Part shown: piece after piece, positions 7,863-16,238 of the stretch
How the letters are laid out: each line of letters begins with the position of its first letter
How positions within the stretch are numbered: the first letter of the stretch is position 1
Assembly (NCBI GenBank): GCA_016719565.1
Contig: JADJYU010000009.1
Coordinates: 1 to 17,348, forward strand
DNA from: Ignavibacteria bacterium
GTDB taxonomy: Bacteria > Bacteroidota > Ignavibacteria > Tepidaquicellales > Tepidaquicellaceae
Direction: 5' to 3'
DNA length: 17,348 nucleotides
Translations under genes and position numbers: made by a program
Notes under the pieces: generated by a model
The model's database searches: none
What the model saw: only the letters and a program-made list of their open reading frames with translations
What the model was told of the DNA's origin: nothing

Positions 7863-8875
7863 ATGATTCGCTCATTATATTGTAATCTCTGTTTGCTGAC
7901 ATTTCATTTAGCAGGTCATAATTTTCTTCCATGACAGAAAGACAAATTCCGGCGATCCTATCAGCGGATCTGTTTCCGTTTTGCAGAGGCATAAGTCTTT
8001 TCAGTTCTTCCAGATCGAATTCAGAGTATACTTCTTTTCCCAGAGCAAGTCCGACATAAACCACAGTAGAAAATTTTGTCAAAAGTATATCGCAGTTTGC
8101 AATCATCTCATTTGTATTACCGGTTGAAAAGATAAGTGATCCCGGCGCCCATTTAATTATCTCCCTTGTTGCTCTCGGCACATACTCGTTTGGATGAAGT
8201 TTGAAAATTATCTTTCTTCCTCCTGAAAGTTTTACCGCTTTCTGAATAAATTTTTCCTGTTTTCATATTTATGTGTTTCTCTCATATCTGAGGAGCATGC
8301 AAGGAGATAAGTTTTTATAAGGAAAGTCATTTGTCAGATATTTTTCACAATTATCAAAATTCGGAATTCCGGTAACAATGATCTTCTCAGGTTTTATGCC
8401 TTTGCGGATGAAGTGTTCCCTGTAACCTTCTGAAGCTACGCAAAATATTTGTAACTGTCAGAAAGTCCGGTAGATGCTGTGCCTCCGTAATATCTCGGTA
8501 TCCCTATTTTTTGGACATATGATAAAAATATTTTCAGGATCTGTCATGCCTTCCTGCACGAGAATAATTTTTTTATCCCTGATATTTTTGGGATGATAAG
8601 ATCACTGCAGTTTACCACCAGATCATAATTATTTTTCTTCCTTCATAATCTATATTCAGATCATTGTCCCTTAAATATTCCTCCGTCTGAAGTCTGAATC
8701 TGCCGCCAAGCACCGTGAAGTCAAGTACGCCGAAGTTTGCAAAAAATCTTTCCACTCCGTCTGAATAGTATGCGGAAAAAAAATGCTCATGCTCAGGCAT
8801 CTTCTGAGATATCTGATGAAGCATTGTAGTCTGATTCCTCGAGCCGCAAATGTAAAGTATCTTTTTACTTTTCAT
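7846..8875 (-). CDS. GT-B/TagF-like glycosyl- or glycerophospho-transferase (about five frameshifts)
   Basis: Joining frames gives about 345 residues. The N-terminal Rossmann-like part begins KSKKILYICGSRNQTTMLHQ and contains NYDLVVNCSDLIIPK, KKIILVQEGM and STGLSDSYKYFCVASEGYREHF, then KPEKIIVTGIPNFDN. The C-terminal part has KIIFKLHPNE, GNTNEMIANCDILLTKFST and VYVGLALGKEVYSEF, like the nucleotide-sugar domain of CDP-glycerol glycerophosphotransferase (TagF) and UDP-GlcNAc epimerase-like proteins. Frame breaks lie near 8632-8636, 8524-8528, 8442-8445, 8308-8317 and 8251-8255. There is no signal peptide, so it should be cytoplasmic or membrane-associated. It heads a three-gene operon with the cytidylyltransferase and transketolase half, which supports a role in adding a CMP- or CDP-activated unit to a surface glycan. 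Donor and acceptor are unknown. Confidence 0.7.
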
Positions 8876-9229
8876 TACGGTAAAATATTTTGTTAGAATT
8901 TTTGCTGGTGGAATTACAACAGGATCTGACGCTGTGATAAATATTTGAATGAAATTTATTCTGTAAAAGGAAAACGAACTTCATATTGTAAATATTATAA
9001 AAAATATTCAGATCTTTAAATTAAATTTGAAATATATATTTGAGTTTGTAATTTTAGCAAGTGAACGGGAAAAATTCGGTTTTTTAAAACTGTTTATATA
9101 ATTTTATAATCTCATAAAGTTTCATATAAATACGGAAATTGAAAGGGCTAAAAGTTTGATTTTTAAACTGATTTTGTTGAAACAAATAGTTTTTAATTAC
9201 AATAAAAAGAAACTGAAAAAATCCGTTTT
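8876..9229. other. Gene-free AT-rich gap upstream of the glycan operon
   Basis: This stretch of 354 bases lies between two minus-strand genes. Both strands are full of stops and no short conserved frame stands out. It probably carries the promoter of the operon starting at 8875, but I could not find a convincing Bacteroidota-type TAnnTTTG box with a matching upstream element. No hairpin followed by a T-run is clear either. Confidence 0.5.
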
Positions 9230-9871
9230 TTATCTCATGAAGTTAATTGCAAAACCCAGCTGCACACCGCCGATATTATCAATCGGATTATCCTTTATGC
9301 TTTCCACTTCATTGCCCACTACCTTTATGTAATAATAACTGAGGTTGAAATTTATTGACATGTCTCTGCTTTGTCTGAAGCTGACTCCCAGTCCGGTAAA
9401 TCCTCCTAACCCAAAACTTGTTGTAGTCCGTCCGAGCGCAGAAAAGAAATTCTGATCATACGGATTCATAAAAATAATCGAAGGCGAGATCCCTATATTA
9501 AAGATCGGCAGAAATTCCCCCTCTATATCATCTTTAAATAACTCCTTTCTCATTCCGAAACTCAGTGTGGACATATAAACCCTGTTTATTTTATTCTGAA
9601 CAGGTATTGCATTTCCGTAAAAATCCGTTCTTTCAAATTCCCTTGAATCAGTTACACCCGAGACTGAAAGATTTAAAAAAAGATCAGTGGATTTTCCGGA
9701 AGGAATATAGTAGCTAAAAGACGGACCGAAACCTCTTTCGGAATATGATAATCCCATGCTCCAGTTATTTCTGGGTTCTTTATTGACGGGTTTATTTTGA
9801 CTAAATGAAACAGATGAATTTATTGTAATGATAAGGGAAATGGCGGGTATTAATAATGATATTCTATTCAT
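9230..9871 (-). CDS. Outer-membrane beta-barrel protein
   Basis: This 213-residue protein has an intact frame. The N-terminus MNRISLLIPAISLIITINSSVSFSQ is a signal peptide. After it come amphipathic strand pairs separated by polar turns: NWSMGLSYSERGFGPSFSYYI, TDLFLNLSVSG, YMSTLSFGMRKELF, LPIFNIGISPSIIFM, SFGLGGFTGLGVSF, MSINFNLSYYYIKVVG and GGVQLGFAINFMR. The final strand with an aromatic near the end is typical of barrels inserted by the BAM machinery. It has no T9SS tail. I know similar short barrel proteins from this group only as hypothetical proteins; a specific function cannot be given. It is transcribed away from trmH, with a 74-base gap that must hold both promoters. Confidence 0.75.
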   Translation of the reverse strand: MNRISLLIPAISLIITINSSVSFSQNKPVNKEPRNNWSMGLSYSERGFGPSFSYYIPSGKSTDLFLNLSVSGVTDSREFERTDFYGNAIPVQNKINRVYMSTLSFGMRKELFKDDIEGEFLPIFNIGISPSIIFMNPYDQNFFSALGRTTTSFGLGGFTGLGVSFRQSRDMSINFNLSYYYIKVVGNEVESIKDNPIDNIGGVQLGFAINFMR

Positions 9872-9945
9872 AATACATATCGTGATTTGTTAATTGTTTA
9901 AAGAAAGTTAATTAATTAATTTTTGATTTAAAATTCCAAACACAG

Positions 9946-10530
9946 TTGACTCAAAAAAGGTTTAATAAGTTCAGATATGTAGTTGGAAAACGTCAGAAAT
10001 ATCTTACGCTTGTTCTGGAAAACATTCATGATCCTCATAATGTCAGCGCAATATTCCGAAGCGCTGAAGCAGCAGGGATTGATAAAATATACCTTATCTA
10101 TAACACCTGCAAATTTCCGAGGATCGGAAAGACTTCCTCAGCAAGCGCTAAGAAATGGATCACCGCTGAAAAGTTTGAAAATGTAAAAGACTGTTTTGAA
10201 GAACTCAGAAAGAATAAATTCAGGATCTATTCCACTCATATGAGTAATAAGTCAAAGGATAAAAGCCTTTACGATCTTGACCTGACAAAAAAAGCCGCAA
10301 TAGTAATTGGTAATGAACACTCAGGAGTTTCCGATGAAGTGAAGTCATTGTCGGATAAAAATTTTCTTATACCAATGTACGGAATGATACAGTCACTGAA
10401 TGTCTCCGTTGCTGCTGCCGTCTGTGTTTATGAAGCTTTGCGCCAAAGAAGTCTCAAAGGGATGTATGAAAAATCAAAATATACCAAGAAAGAACTTAAT
10501 GAAAAACTAAATGATTACTTAAACAGATAA
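9946..10530 (+). CDS. trmH: tRNA (guanosine-2'-O)-methyltransferase TrmH
   Basis: This 194-residue SPOUT-fold methyltransferase has all three motifs of the SpoU/TrmH family: ENIHDPHNVSAIFRSAEAAG (residues 25-44, with Asn32 and Arg38), IVIGNEHSGVS (119-129) and IPMYGMIQSLNVSVAAAVCVYE (142-163), which form the trefoil knot binding S-adenosylmethionine. It lines up with E. coli TrmH nearly from the first residue (MTPERYARI there, MTQKRFNKF here) and in the KGMY near the C-terminus. Hence the TTG at 9946 is the real start although no Shine-Dalgarno is visible. The enzyme methylates the 2'-hydroxyl of G18 in the tRNA D-loop. The gene is unbroken, and kdsA begins four bases after its stop, so they are probably co-transcribed. 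Confidence 0.9.
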   Translation: MTQKRFNKFRYVVGKRQKYLTLVLENIHDPHNVSAIFRSAEAAGIDKIYLIYNTCKFPRIGKTSSASAKKWITAEKFENVKDCFEELRKNKFRIYSTHMSNKSKDKSLYDLDLTKKAAIVIGNEHSGVSDEVKSLSDKNFLIPMYGMIQSLNVSVAAAVCVYEALRQRSLKGMYEKSKYTKKELNEKLNDYLNR

Positions 10531-10534
10531 ATCA

Positions 10535-11367
10535 ATGCTGCCTTCTTATTTAAAACCGAACTTAATCTGAAACACCTTGATAATTTTCTGCTAATATCCG
10601 GACCATGCGTTGTCGAATCAAAATCCGTAATATTCAAAACATGCGAAGCTTTGAAAAAGCTTTCGGAAAAATACAAACTGCCGTTCATATTCAAGTCTTC
10701 TTTCATTAAAGCAAACAGAACTTCCTCAGAATCATTCAGGACACTCGGTATTGATGAAGCTTTGTATATTTTAATGCAGGCGAAAAAAGAATTTGAAGTG
10801 CCGCTGCTTACTGATATTCATTCCGAACTTGATGCGATACTCGCTGCTGAAGTGGTCGATGTCCTTCAGATACCGGCTTTTCTCTGCAGACAGACTGAAC
10901 TTCTCGAAGCTGCCGGAGAGACAGGTAAGATCGTAAACATAAAGAAAGGTCAGTTCATGTCTCCTGAAGATATGAAGTATCAGGCAAAAAAAATAGAAGC
11001 GACCGGTAATAAAAAAATTTTTCTCACTGAAAGAGGAACAACATTCGGTTACAATAATTTGGTCGTAGATATGAGAAGTCTGGTGATAATGAAAAGAACC
11101 GGGTATCCAGTAATTTTTGATGCTACTCATTCTGTGCAGATGCCTTCCGTTGAAAAAGGAGTGAGCGGAGGCAATCCTGAATTCATAGCTCCGCTTTCAA
11201 GAGCAGCCGCAGCCTCAGGAGTCGATGGTTTTTTCATTGAGACGCATCCTGATCCGAAGAAAGCTCTGAGCGACGCTGCCAGCATGCTGAAGCTTGATAA
11301 AATGGAAAATCTCATAAAGGAACTGCTGTATGTAAATAAAGTTCATAAACTTCATAATAAATCTTAA
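10535..11367 (+). CDS. kdsA: 3-deoxy-D-manno-octulosonate 8-phosphate synthase (one frameshift)
   Basis: KdsA condenses phosphoenolpyruvate with arabinose 5-phosphate to Kdo-8-phosphate, the first committed step of the lipid A-linked Kdo sugar in the cytoplasm. Family motifs in order: SGPCVVESKS, FKSSFIKANRTSSESF, PLLTDIHSE, VDVLQIPAFLCRQTELL, KKGQFMSPEDM, TERGTTFGYNNLVVDMRSL, PVIFDATHSVQMPS and FFIETHPDPKKALSDA. The start is ATG 10535 (MLPSYLKTELNLKHLDNF) once one A is restored in the run 10552-10555. Without it only a shortened frame from a TTG at 10651 remains, which lacks the active-site PEP-binding N-terminus. Cys25 in GPCVVE corresponds to the metal-ligand cysteine of Aquifex KdsA, so this should be a metal-dependent form. 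The repaired length of about 278 residues fits the family. Confidence 0.92.
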
Positions 11368-11374
11368 AATAAGT

Positions 11375-13821
11375 TTGGCAAAATCATTTAAATCCATTCA
11401 GACTAATTACGGTATTGCAAAGACATCTTACTTTGCCGGAATCTTTATAATTGCAATGTCTACAATTCTTCTCGAATTCACTCTTACACGAGTTTTGTCC
11501 GTATCACTCTGGTATCATTTCGCATTTATGATAATCAGCGTAGCTCTTCTCGGATTCGGCATCAGCGGAGTTGTGCTCGCACTCAGCAGCCGTATTGAAA
11601 AGATTCAGTCTGACAAACTGCTCAGCATGCTTTCTCTGTTATACGGCGTAAGTGTCTTATTCTCATTTATTACGATGAATAAGATACCATTCGATCCATT
11701 CAGCCTTTTGTCCGATTCCGTTCAGCTTATATATCTTCCTGTTTATTATCTCCTGATCACACTGCCGTTTTTCTTTGCCGGTCTTGTAATTTCTGTGTTA
11801 ATTGTAAGATACAAAAAGGAAGTTTCTAAATTATATTTTTATGATCTCATCGGCGCAGGATTATCCTGTTTTGTTTTTATTTTTTTTATCCCTTTAACCG
11901 GAGGAAACGGAGCCATAGCGGTTGTCGCTGCTATGGGATTTTTTGCAGCAATGATCTTCTCATTCGAAATGCATAAAACCATTTCTATGATCTCATTCAT
12001 ATTGCTCGCGCTCTCACTGACTTTCTTAATAAATACTGATGAAAGACTTCCAATTAATGTAACATCAAATAAAATTTACGGAAATTATATCAAAGACCGT
12101 CCGGATCTGAAGATCAGAACAGACTGGAATATTTTTTCAAAGATAGATGTGATGAGAGATGAAGAAAGTTCACAGGACGGATATGATATCTATCTTGCAA
12201 TTATCGATGCCGGTAACGCAACGACAAATATTCCGAATGTAAAATCTCTTCCTCCTAAAACTAAACCCGCCGACGCTTCCAATCTGGCTTATCTGCTGAA
12301 AGATTCTGCGGAAAAAGTTTTTATAATCGGTTCTGCAGGCGGCGGAGAAATACTTGCAGGTCTTTATCATAATGCTAAGAATATCAAAGCAGTTGAGATC
12401 AACGGTATTCTGAATGACTATCTTGAAAATACTCTCTCATACTGGACAGGTCCTTTGGTTAAAAATAACAAGAGCGTTAATCTCATTACCGACGATGCGA
12501 GAAATGTGATCACTTCAAAAGAATTGTATATGACGTAATTGTTTCCGCTCATACAATTTCCGCTTCAGCTATGTCAAGCGGCGCTATGAGCATGGTGGAA
12601 AATTATATTCTCACTAAGGAAGCTGTCAGCGAATATCTTCATCATCTTGACAAATCAGGAGTTTTGTATATCTCAAGACCTGAGACTCAGATCCCGAAAC
12701 TCATCACTACTCTTAAAGAGGCGAGACTTGAAAACAGTAAAGGCATTGAAAACAGTAAAGACTGTTTTATAATATTCAGAAGACCTCCGAATGAATTTGA
12801 AGGCGATAAAAGTTTTCTTGCAGGAGTGTTATATAAAAAGGACGGATTCTCCGCTGAGGATGTGATAAAGATCAGATCTGAAGCGGGCAACCTTAGTCTG
12901 GATCTGCTGTATGACCCGCTAAGCGAAAGTGAAAGTTTTTATAAAACGCTTATAGATTCGGATAATTTCAGAAGTCTTGCCGGAGGAAAAAATAATGTAA
13001 CAGATGCAGGACTTGAGCCCGCAACGGATGACAAACCGTTCTTCGATCAGAATATCGGATTCGGCAATCTTACATTTGACGGAGTTAAGGAAACTTTTTC
13101 GCAGGGTGATAAAGCTATACTCGCTCTCAAAGACAAACCCGTCGCTGAAACTACTTTGATTGTCATACTGATACAAACTCTGATCACGGCTTTTGCATTT
13201 CTGATACTTCCTCTTCTGATTGCAAAAAGAAAATTAACAAGCAGTTCCACCGGAAAAATATTTCTAATTTACTTTGCAGCAATAGGTCTCGGATATATTA
13301 TGATGCAGATTTCATTGATCCAAAAATTTACATTGATGCTCGGACAGCCGGTTTATACTATTCTAACGGTAATTTCTTCAATGCTAATTTTTTCGGGAAT
13401 CGGAAGTAAATATTCTGATTCTTTTTTGAAGAACAATAAGCACCGGATACAGATAATATTTTTTCTGATAGCATTCACAGCGATTCTTATTGGAGTATTT
13501 AATTCATATCTGTTTACATCCATGGCAAGGTTTGATCTCATTTATAGAGTTCTCATTTCTATATTGCTGATTGCGCCGCTTGGATTTTTTATGGGAATGC
13601 CTTTTCCGCTGGGGATGAAAAAAATTGATGATTCCGAAAAAAGCCTAGCGGCATATTCCTGGGCTGTCAACGGATTTTTCTCAGTAATCGGTTCTGTACT
13701 TGCAATTATTTTCGCTATGACAATAGGTTTTAGATTCGTATTTATATTTGTATCAGTGTGCTATCTGATTGCAATGCTGATGATAATTTTTCGCACTAAG
13801 AGTTTGCAGTTAAAAACATAA
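11375..13821 (+). CDS. Membrane protein with embedded spermidine-synthase-like Rossmann domain (one frameshift)
   Basis: The repaired protein is about 816 residues. The N-terminal third has about seven membrane segments (roughly residues 19-36, 48-70, 85-100, 118-143, 158-173, 177-195 and 201-219). A soluble middle domain carries a methyltransferase/aminopropyltransferase nucleotide-binding motif, KVFIIGSAGGGE (314-325), then AVEIN (339-343) and ITDDARNVI (371-379). The C-terminal part has another group of membrane helices, ending in a Met-rich GMPFPLGMKK loop and two or three helices. The frame breaks near 12524-12533; one added T gives EFVYDVIVSAHTISASAMSSGA. Spermidine synthases have a catalytic Asp at this strand end (YDVIxxD); here it reads VSAH, so polyamine synthesis is unlikely. 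The start is TTG 11375, seven bases after kdsA. Multi-pass proteins of this design are widespread and mostly uncharacterised. Confidence 0.7.
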
Positions 13822-13838
13822 ATTGATTCAGTATTTCG

Positions 13839-13866
13839 TAACTATTAATTACTAACTATCAACTAT
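13839..13866. repeat. Degenerate 7-bp tandem repeat in front of the first phosphofructokinase
   Basis: Four heptamers in phase: TAACTAT, TAATTAC, TAACTAT, CAACTAT. The array fills most of the 48-base gap between the membrane protein and the phosphofructokinase and ends four bases before its TTG start. Confidence 0.7.
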
Positions 13867-13869
13867 ATT

Positions 13870-15156
13870 TTGGACGATCATTACAGAAAAAAAACTTTAG
13901 CAATACTTGTCGGAGGCGGACCTGCTCCTGGTATTAACGGCGTCATAAGATCCGTTACAATAGAAGCTATTAATTCCGGTCTGACAGTGTATGGTATTCT
14001 CGAAGGATTTGAGCATCTCAGCAGAGGCGACTCAACACATTTCAGAGAACTCAAAATCGAGGATGTATCGAGAATTCATTTTACCGGAGGCAGCATACTT
14101 TATACGTCAAGAGTGAATCCTGCAAAGAGCAAGGAAATGCTTGACGCTACTTTGAAATCACTGACACAGCTTTCAGTAGATTATCTTATAACAATCGGCG
14201 GAGATGATACTGCTACAAGCGCTTATAAAATAGACCGGCTTGCAAAGGGACAGATTCAGGTCGCGCACGTTCCTAAGACAATTGATAATGATCTGCCGCT
14301 TCCGGGAAATATGCCGACTTTCGGATATCAGACTGCGCGTGATTTCGGATTCCGTATCGTTCAGTCACTGATGCTTGACGCAGCTACTACACGCAGATGG
14401 TATTATGTAGTTTCAATGGGAAGAAAAGCCGGGCATCTCGCGCTTGGAATAGGCAAAGCAGCCGGCGCTACGCTGACCATTATCGGAGAAGAATTCCGCA
14501 ATACTATTATCAGCTTTGAAACAGTCTGCGATATACTCGAAGCTCGATAATTAAAAGAATGTCACAGGGAAATCCTTACGGCGTTGCCATACTCGCCGAA
14601 GGAATTATTACAAGGATCGATCAGAATGAACTAATGAAACATCCTTATGTAAATCTTGAAAAGATCTTCACGGGAATATCCGGCTTTCGGAAGTTGATAT
14701 CGGAAGGATCACAAAGATGAAGTGAGAAGAAGATTGAGAGAGAGGGGACTGGATGTAACTATTGTAAATAAAGATATAGGATATGAACTCAGATGCGCTG
14801 ACCCGATTCCATATGACTGCGAATATACGCAGGACCTTGGCTACGCGGCTGTAAGATACCTGCTGGATGATAATTCAGGAGCGATTGTAACAGTTGACAA
14901 AGGAAGTCTTATTCCGATAAAGTTTGAAGATATCATTAACAGCGAAGGAAGGATCAGTACGCGTGAAGCTGACGTGGATTCAGACAGTTATCAGGTCGCA
15001 AGAAAATATATGATAAGACTTGAGAAATCGGATTTTGAAGAATTAAAAAATGTAGCGCGGCTTGCTCTTATAGGAAATATGAAGACAGAGGAATTTATAG
15101 ATAAATTTAAATACCTAACAAATGATCCGCCCGTTAAAAATAAACCGGCCGGATAA
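13870..15156 (+). CDS. Phosphofructokinase, PPi-type active site (three frameshifts)
   Basis: The repaired protein is about 430 residues. It starts TLAILVGGGPAPGINGVIRSV and carries GGDDTATSA (110-118), VPKTIDND (134-141), YVVSMGRKAGHLAL and YGVAILAEG, the fructose-6-phosphate and phosphate-donor sites of phosphofructokinases. The residue after GGD is Asp, and PKTIDND carries Lys: this Asp/Lys pair is the signature of pyrophosphate-dependent enzymes (Gly/Gly in E. coli ATP-PFK), so a PPi donor is predicted. PPi-PFKs run reversibly between fructose 6-phosphate and fructose 1,6-bisphosphate. Frames break near 14542 (missing G), 14659-14662 (missing A) and 14716 (missing G); the sum of three keeps the final frame. 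The start TTG 13870 follows an in-frame stop at 13846 with no ATG between. A second phosphofructokinase follows 22 bases downstream. Confidence 0.85.
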
Positions 15157-15178
15157 TCAAATTTTAAAATAATTTATA

Positions 15179-16211
15179 TTGAAAATTGGAATCCTGACAA
15201 GCGGCGGCGACTGTCCCGGACTTAATGCCGTGATCAGAGCTATAGTAAGAAAATCCGATCAAATGGGTTTTGAATCAATCGGAATTAAGAACGGCTGGAA
15301 AGGAATTTTTGATGAAAGTTATGAAAAACTTGACCTGAATAATGTAGCCGGTATTGTAAACAAAGGCGGCACAATACTCGGCACTTCAAGATTCAGCCCG
15401 TTCGAAAAAAAGAAAGGGAAAGATATTCTTCTCCATAAAATTGCCCGGGAAAAATTTGACGCCATAATTGCAATCGGAGGTGATGGTTCTATGCATATTG
15501 CTCAGATAGCATTTGAAGCCGGATTGAATGTGGTCGGAGTTCCGAAAACCATTGATAACGACATAAGCGGAACTGATTATACTTTCGGATTTGATACGGC
15601 AGTCGGAATTGCAACCGAAGCAATAGACCGACTTCATACCACTGCGGAATCACATCATAGAATAATGATACTGGAAGTAATGGGAAGACATGCCGGATGG
15701 ATCGCTCTATACAGCGGTATCGCCGGAGGAGCTGACGCGGTGTTGATACCTGAGTTCAAAACCAGGGTGTCGGATGTTTTGAAAATTCTTAACAGCAGAT
15801 ATAAAAGAGGAAAAGCTGTTTTCAATTATTGTAATTGCAGAAGGAACAAAGTTCGATGAGAAAAGTATGACGAAAAGAAAAGAGGATATTAAGCTTGACG
15901 ACTTTGGCAGGGAAAGACTCGGAGGAATAGGAAATTATCTTGCTGATGAAATTGAAAGAAGGACCGGTTTTGAATGCAGAGCAACCGTACTCGGGCATGT
16001 ACAGAGAGGCGGTATGCCGTCGGCTTTTGACAGAGTACTTGGTACGAGACTTGGGATTTATTCAGTAGAAATGGTTAATGAAAAAAAATTCGGCAGGATG
16101 GCTGCGCTTCAGGCAAATGAGATCGTTGACATTCCGTTCACAGAAGCAATCGGAAAATTAAAAACCGTTGACAAAGAATTATACGAAGTAGCTCAGGTCT
16201 TTTTCAAATAA
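15179..16211 (+). CDS. pfkA: 6-phosphofructokinase, ATP-type with Lys at position 124 (one frameshift)
   Basis: This repaired protein is about 345 residues. Motifs: ILTSGGDCPGLNAVIR (5-20), GGTILGTSR (63-71), IAIGGDGSMHIA (97-108), VPKTIDND (121-128), ILEVMGRHAGWIAL (164-177), FSIIVIAEGTKF after repair, and ATVLGHVQRGGMPSAFDR. Gly after GGD fits ATP as donor, whereas Lys in PKTIDND is shared with the PPi clade; this Gly/Lys mix is known from ATP-PFKs such as those of Streptomyces. The break is in the A-run 15811-15814, where the length change (one fewer or two more A) cannot be told. An in-frame TAA nine bases upstream leaves TTG 15179 as the only usual start codon for the family's MKxIGILTSGG beginning. 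It catalyses the committed step of glycolysis. Confidence 0.88.
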
Positions 16212-16238
16212 TAATTTTTATATTCTTAAATATTTATA

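Noticed and set aside
8876..9229. Possible short genes or a regulatory RNA in the AT-rich gap
   Set aside because: Only very short frames without motifs, and no stable hairpin that I could pair convincingly.
9872..9945. Bacteroidota-type promoter (TAnnTTTG) in the divergent gap before trmH
   Set aside because: Near matches such as TAATTTTTG are off by a base and have no matching upstream TTG element at the right distance.
13839..13866. CRISPR-like or operator array
   Set aside because: Units are only seven bases with no spacers, so it is a simple tandem repeat; no dyad symmetry for a regulator.
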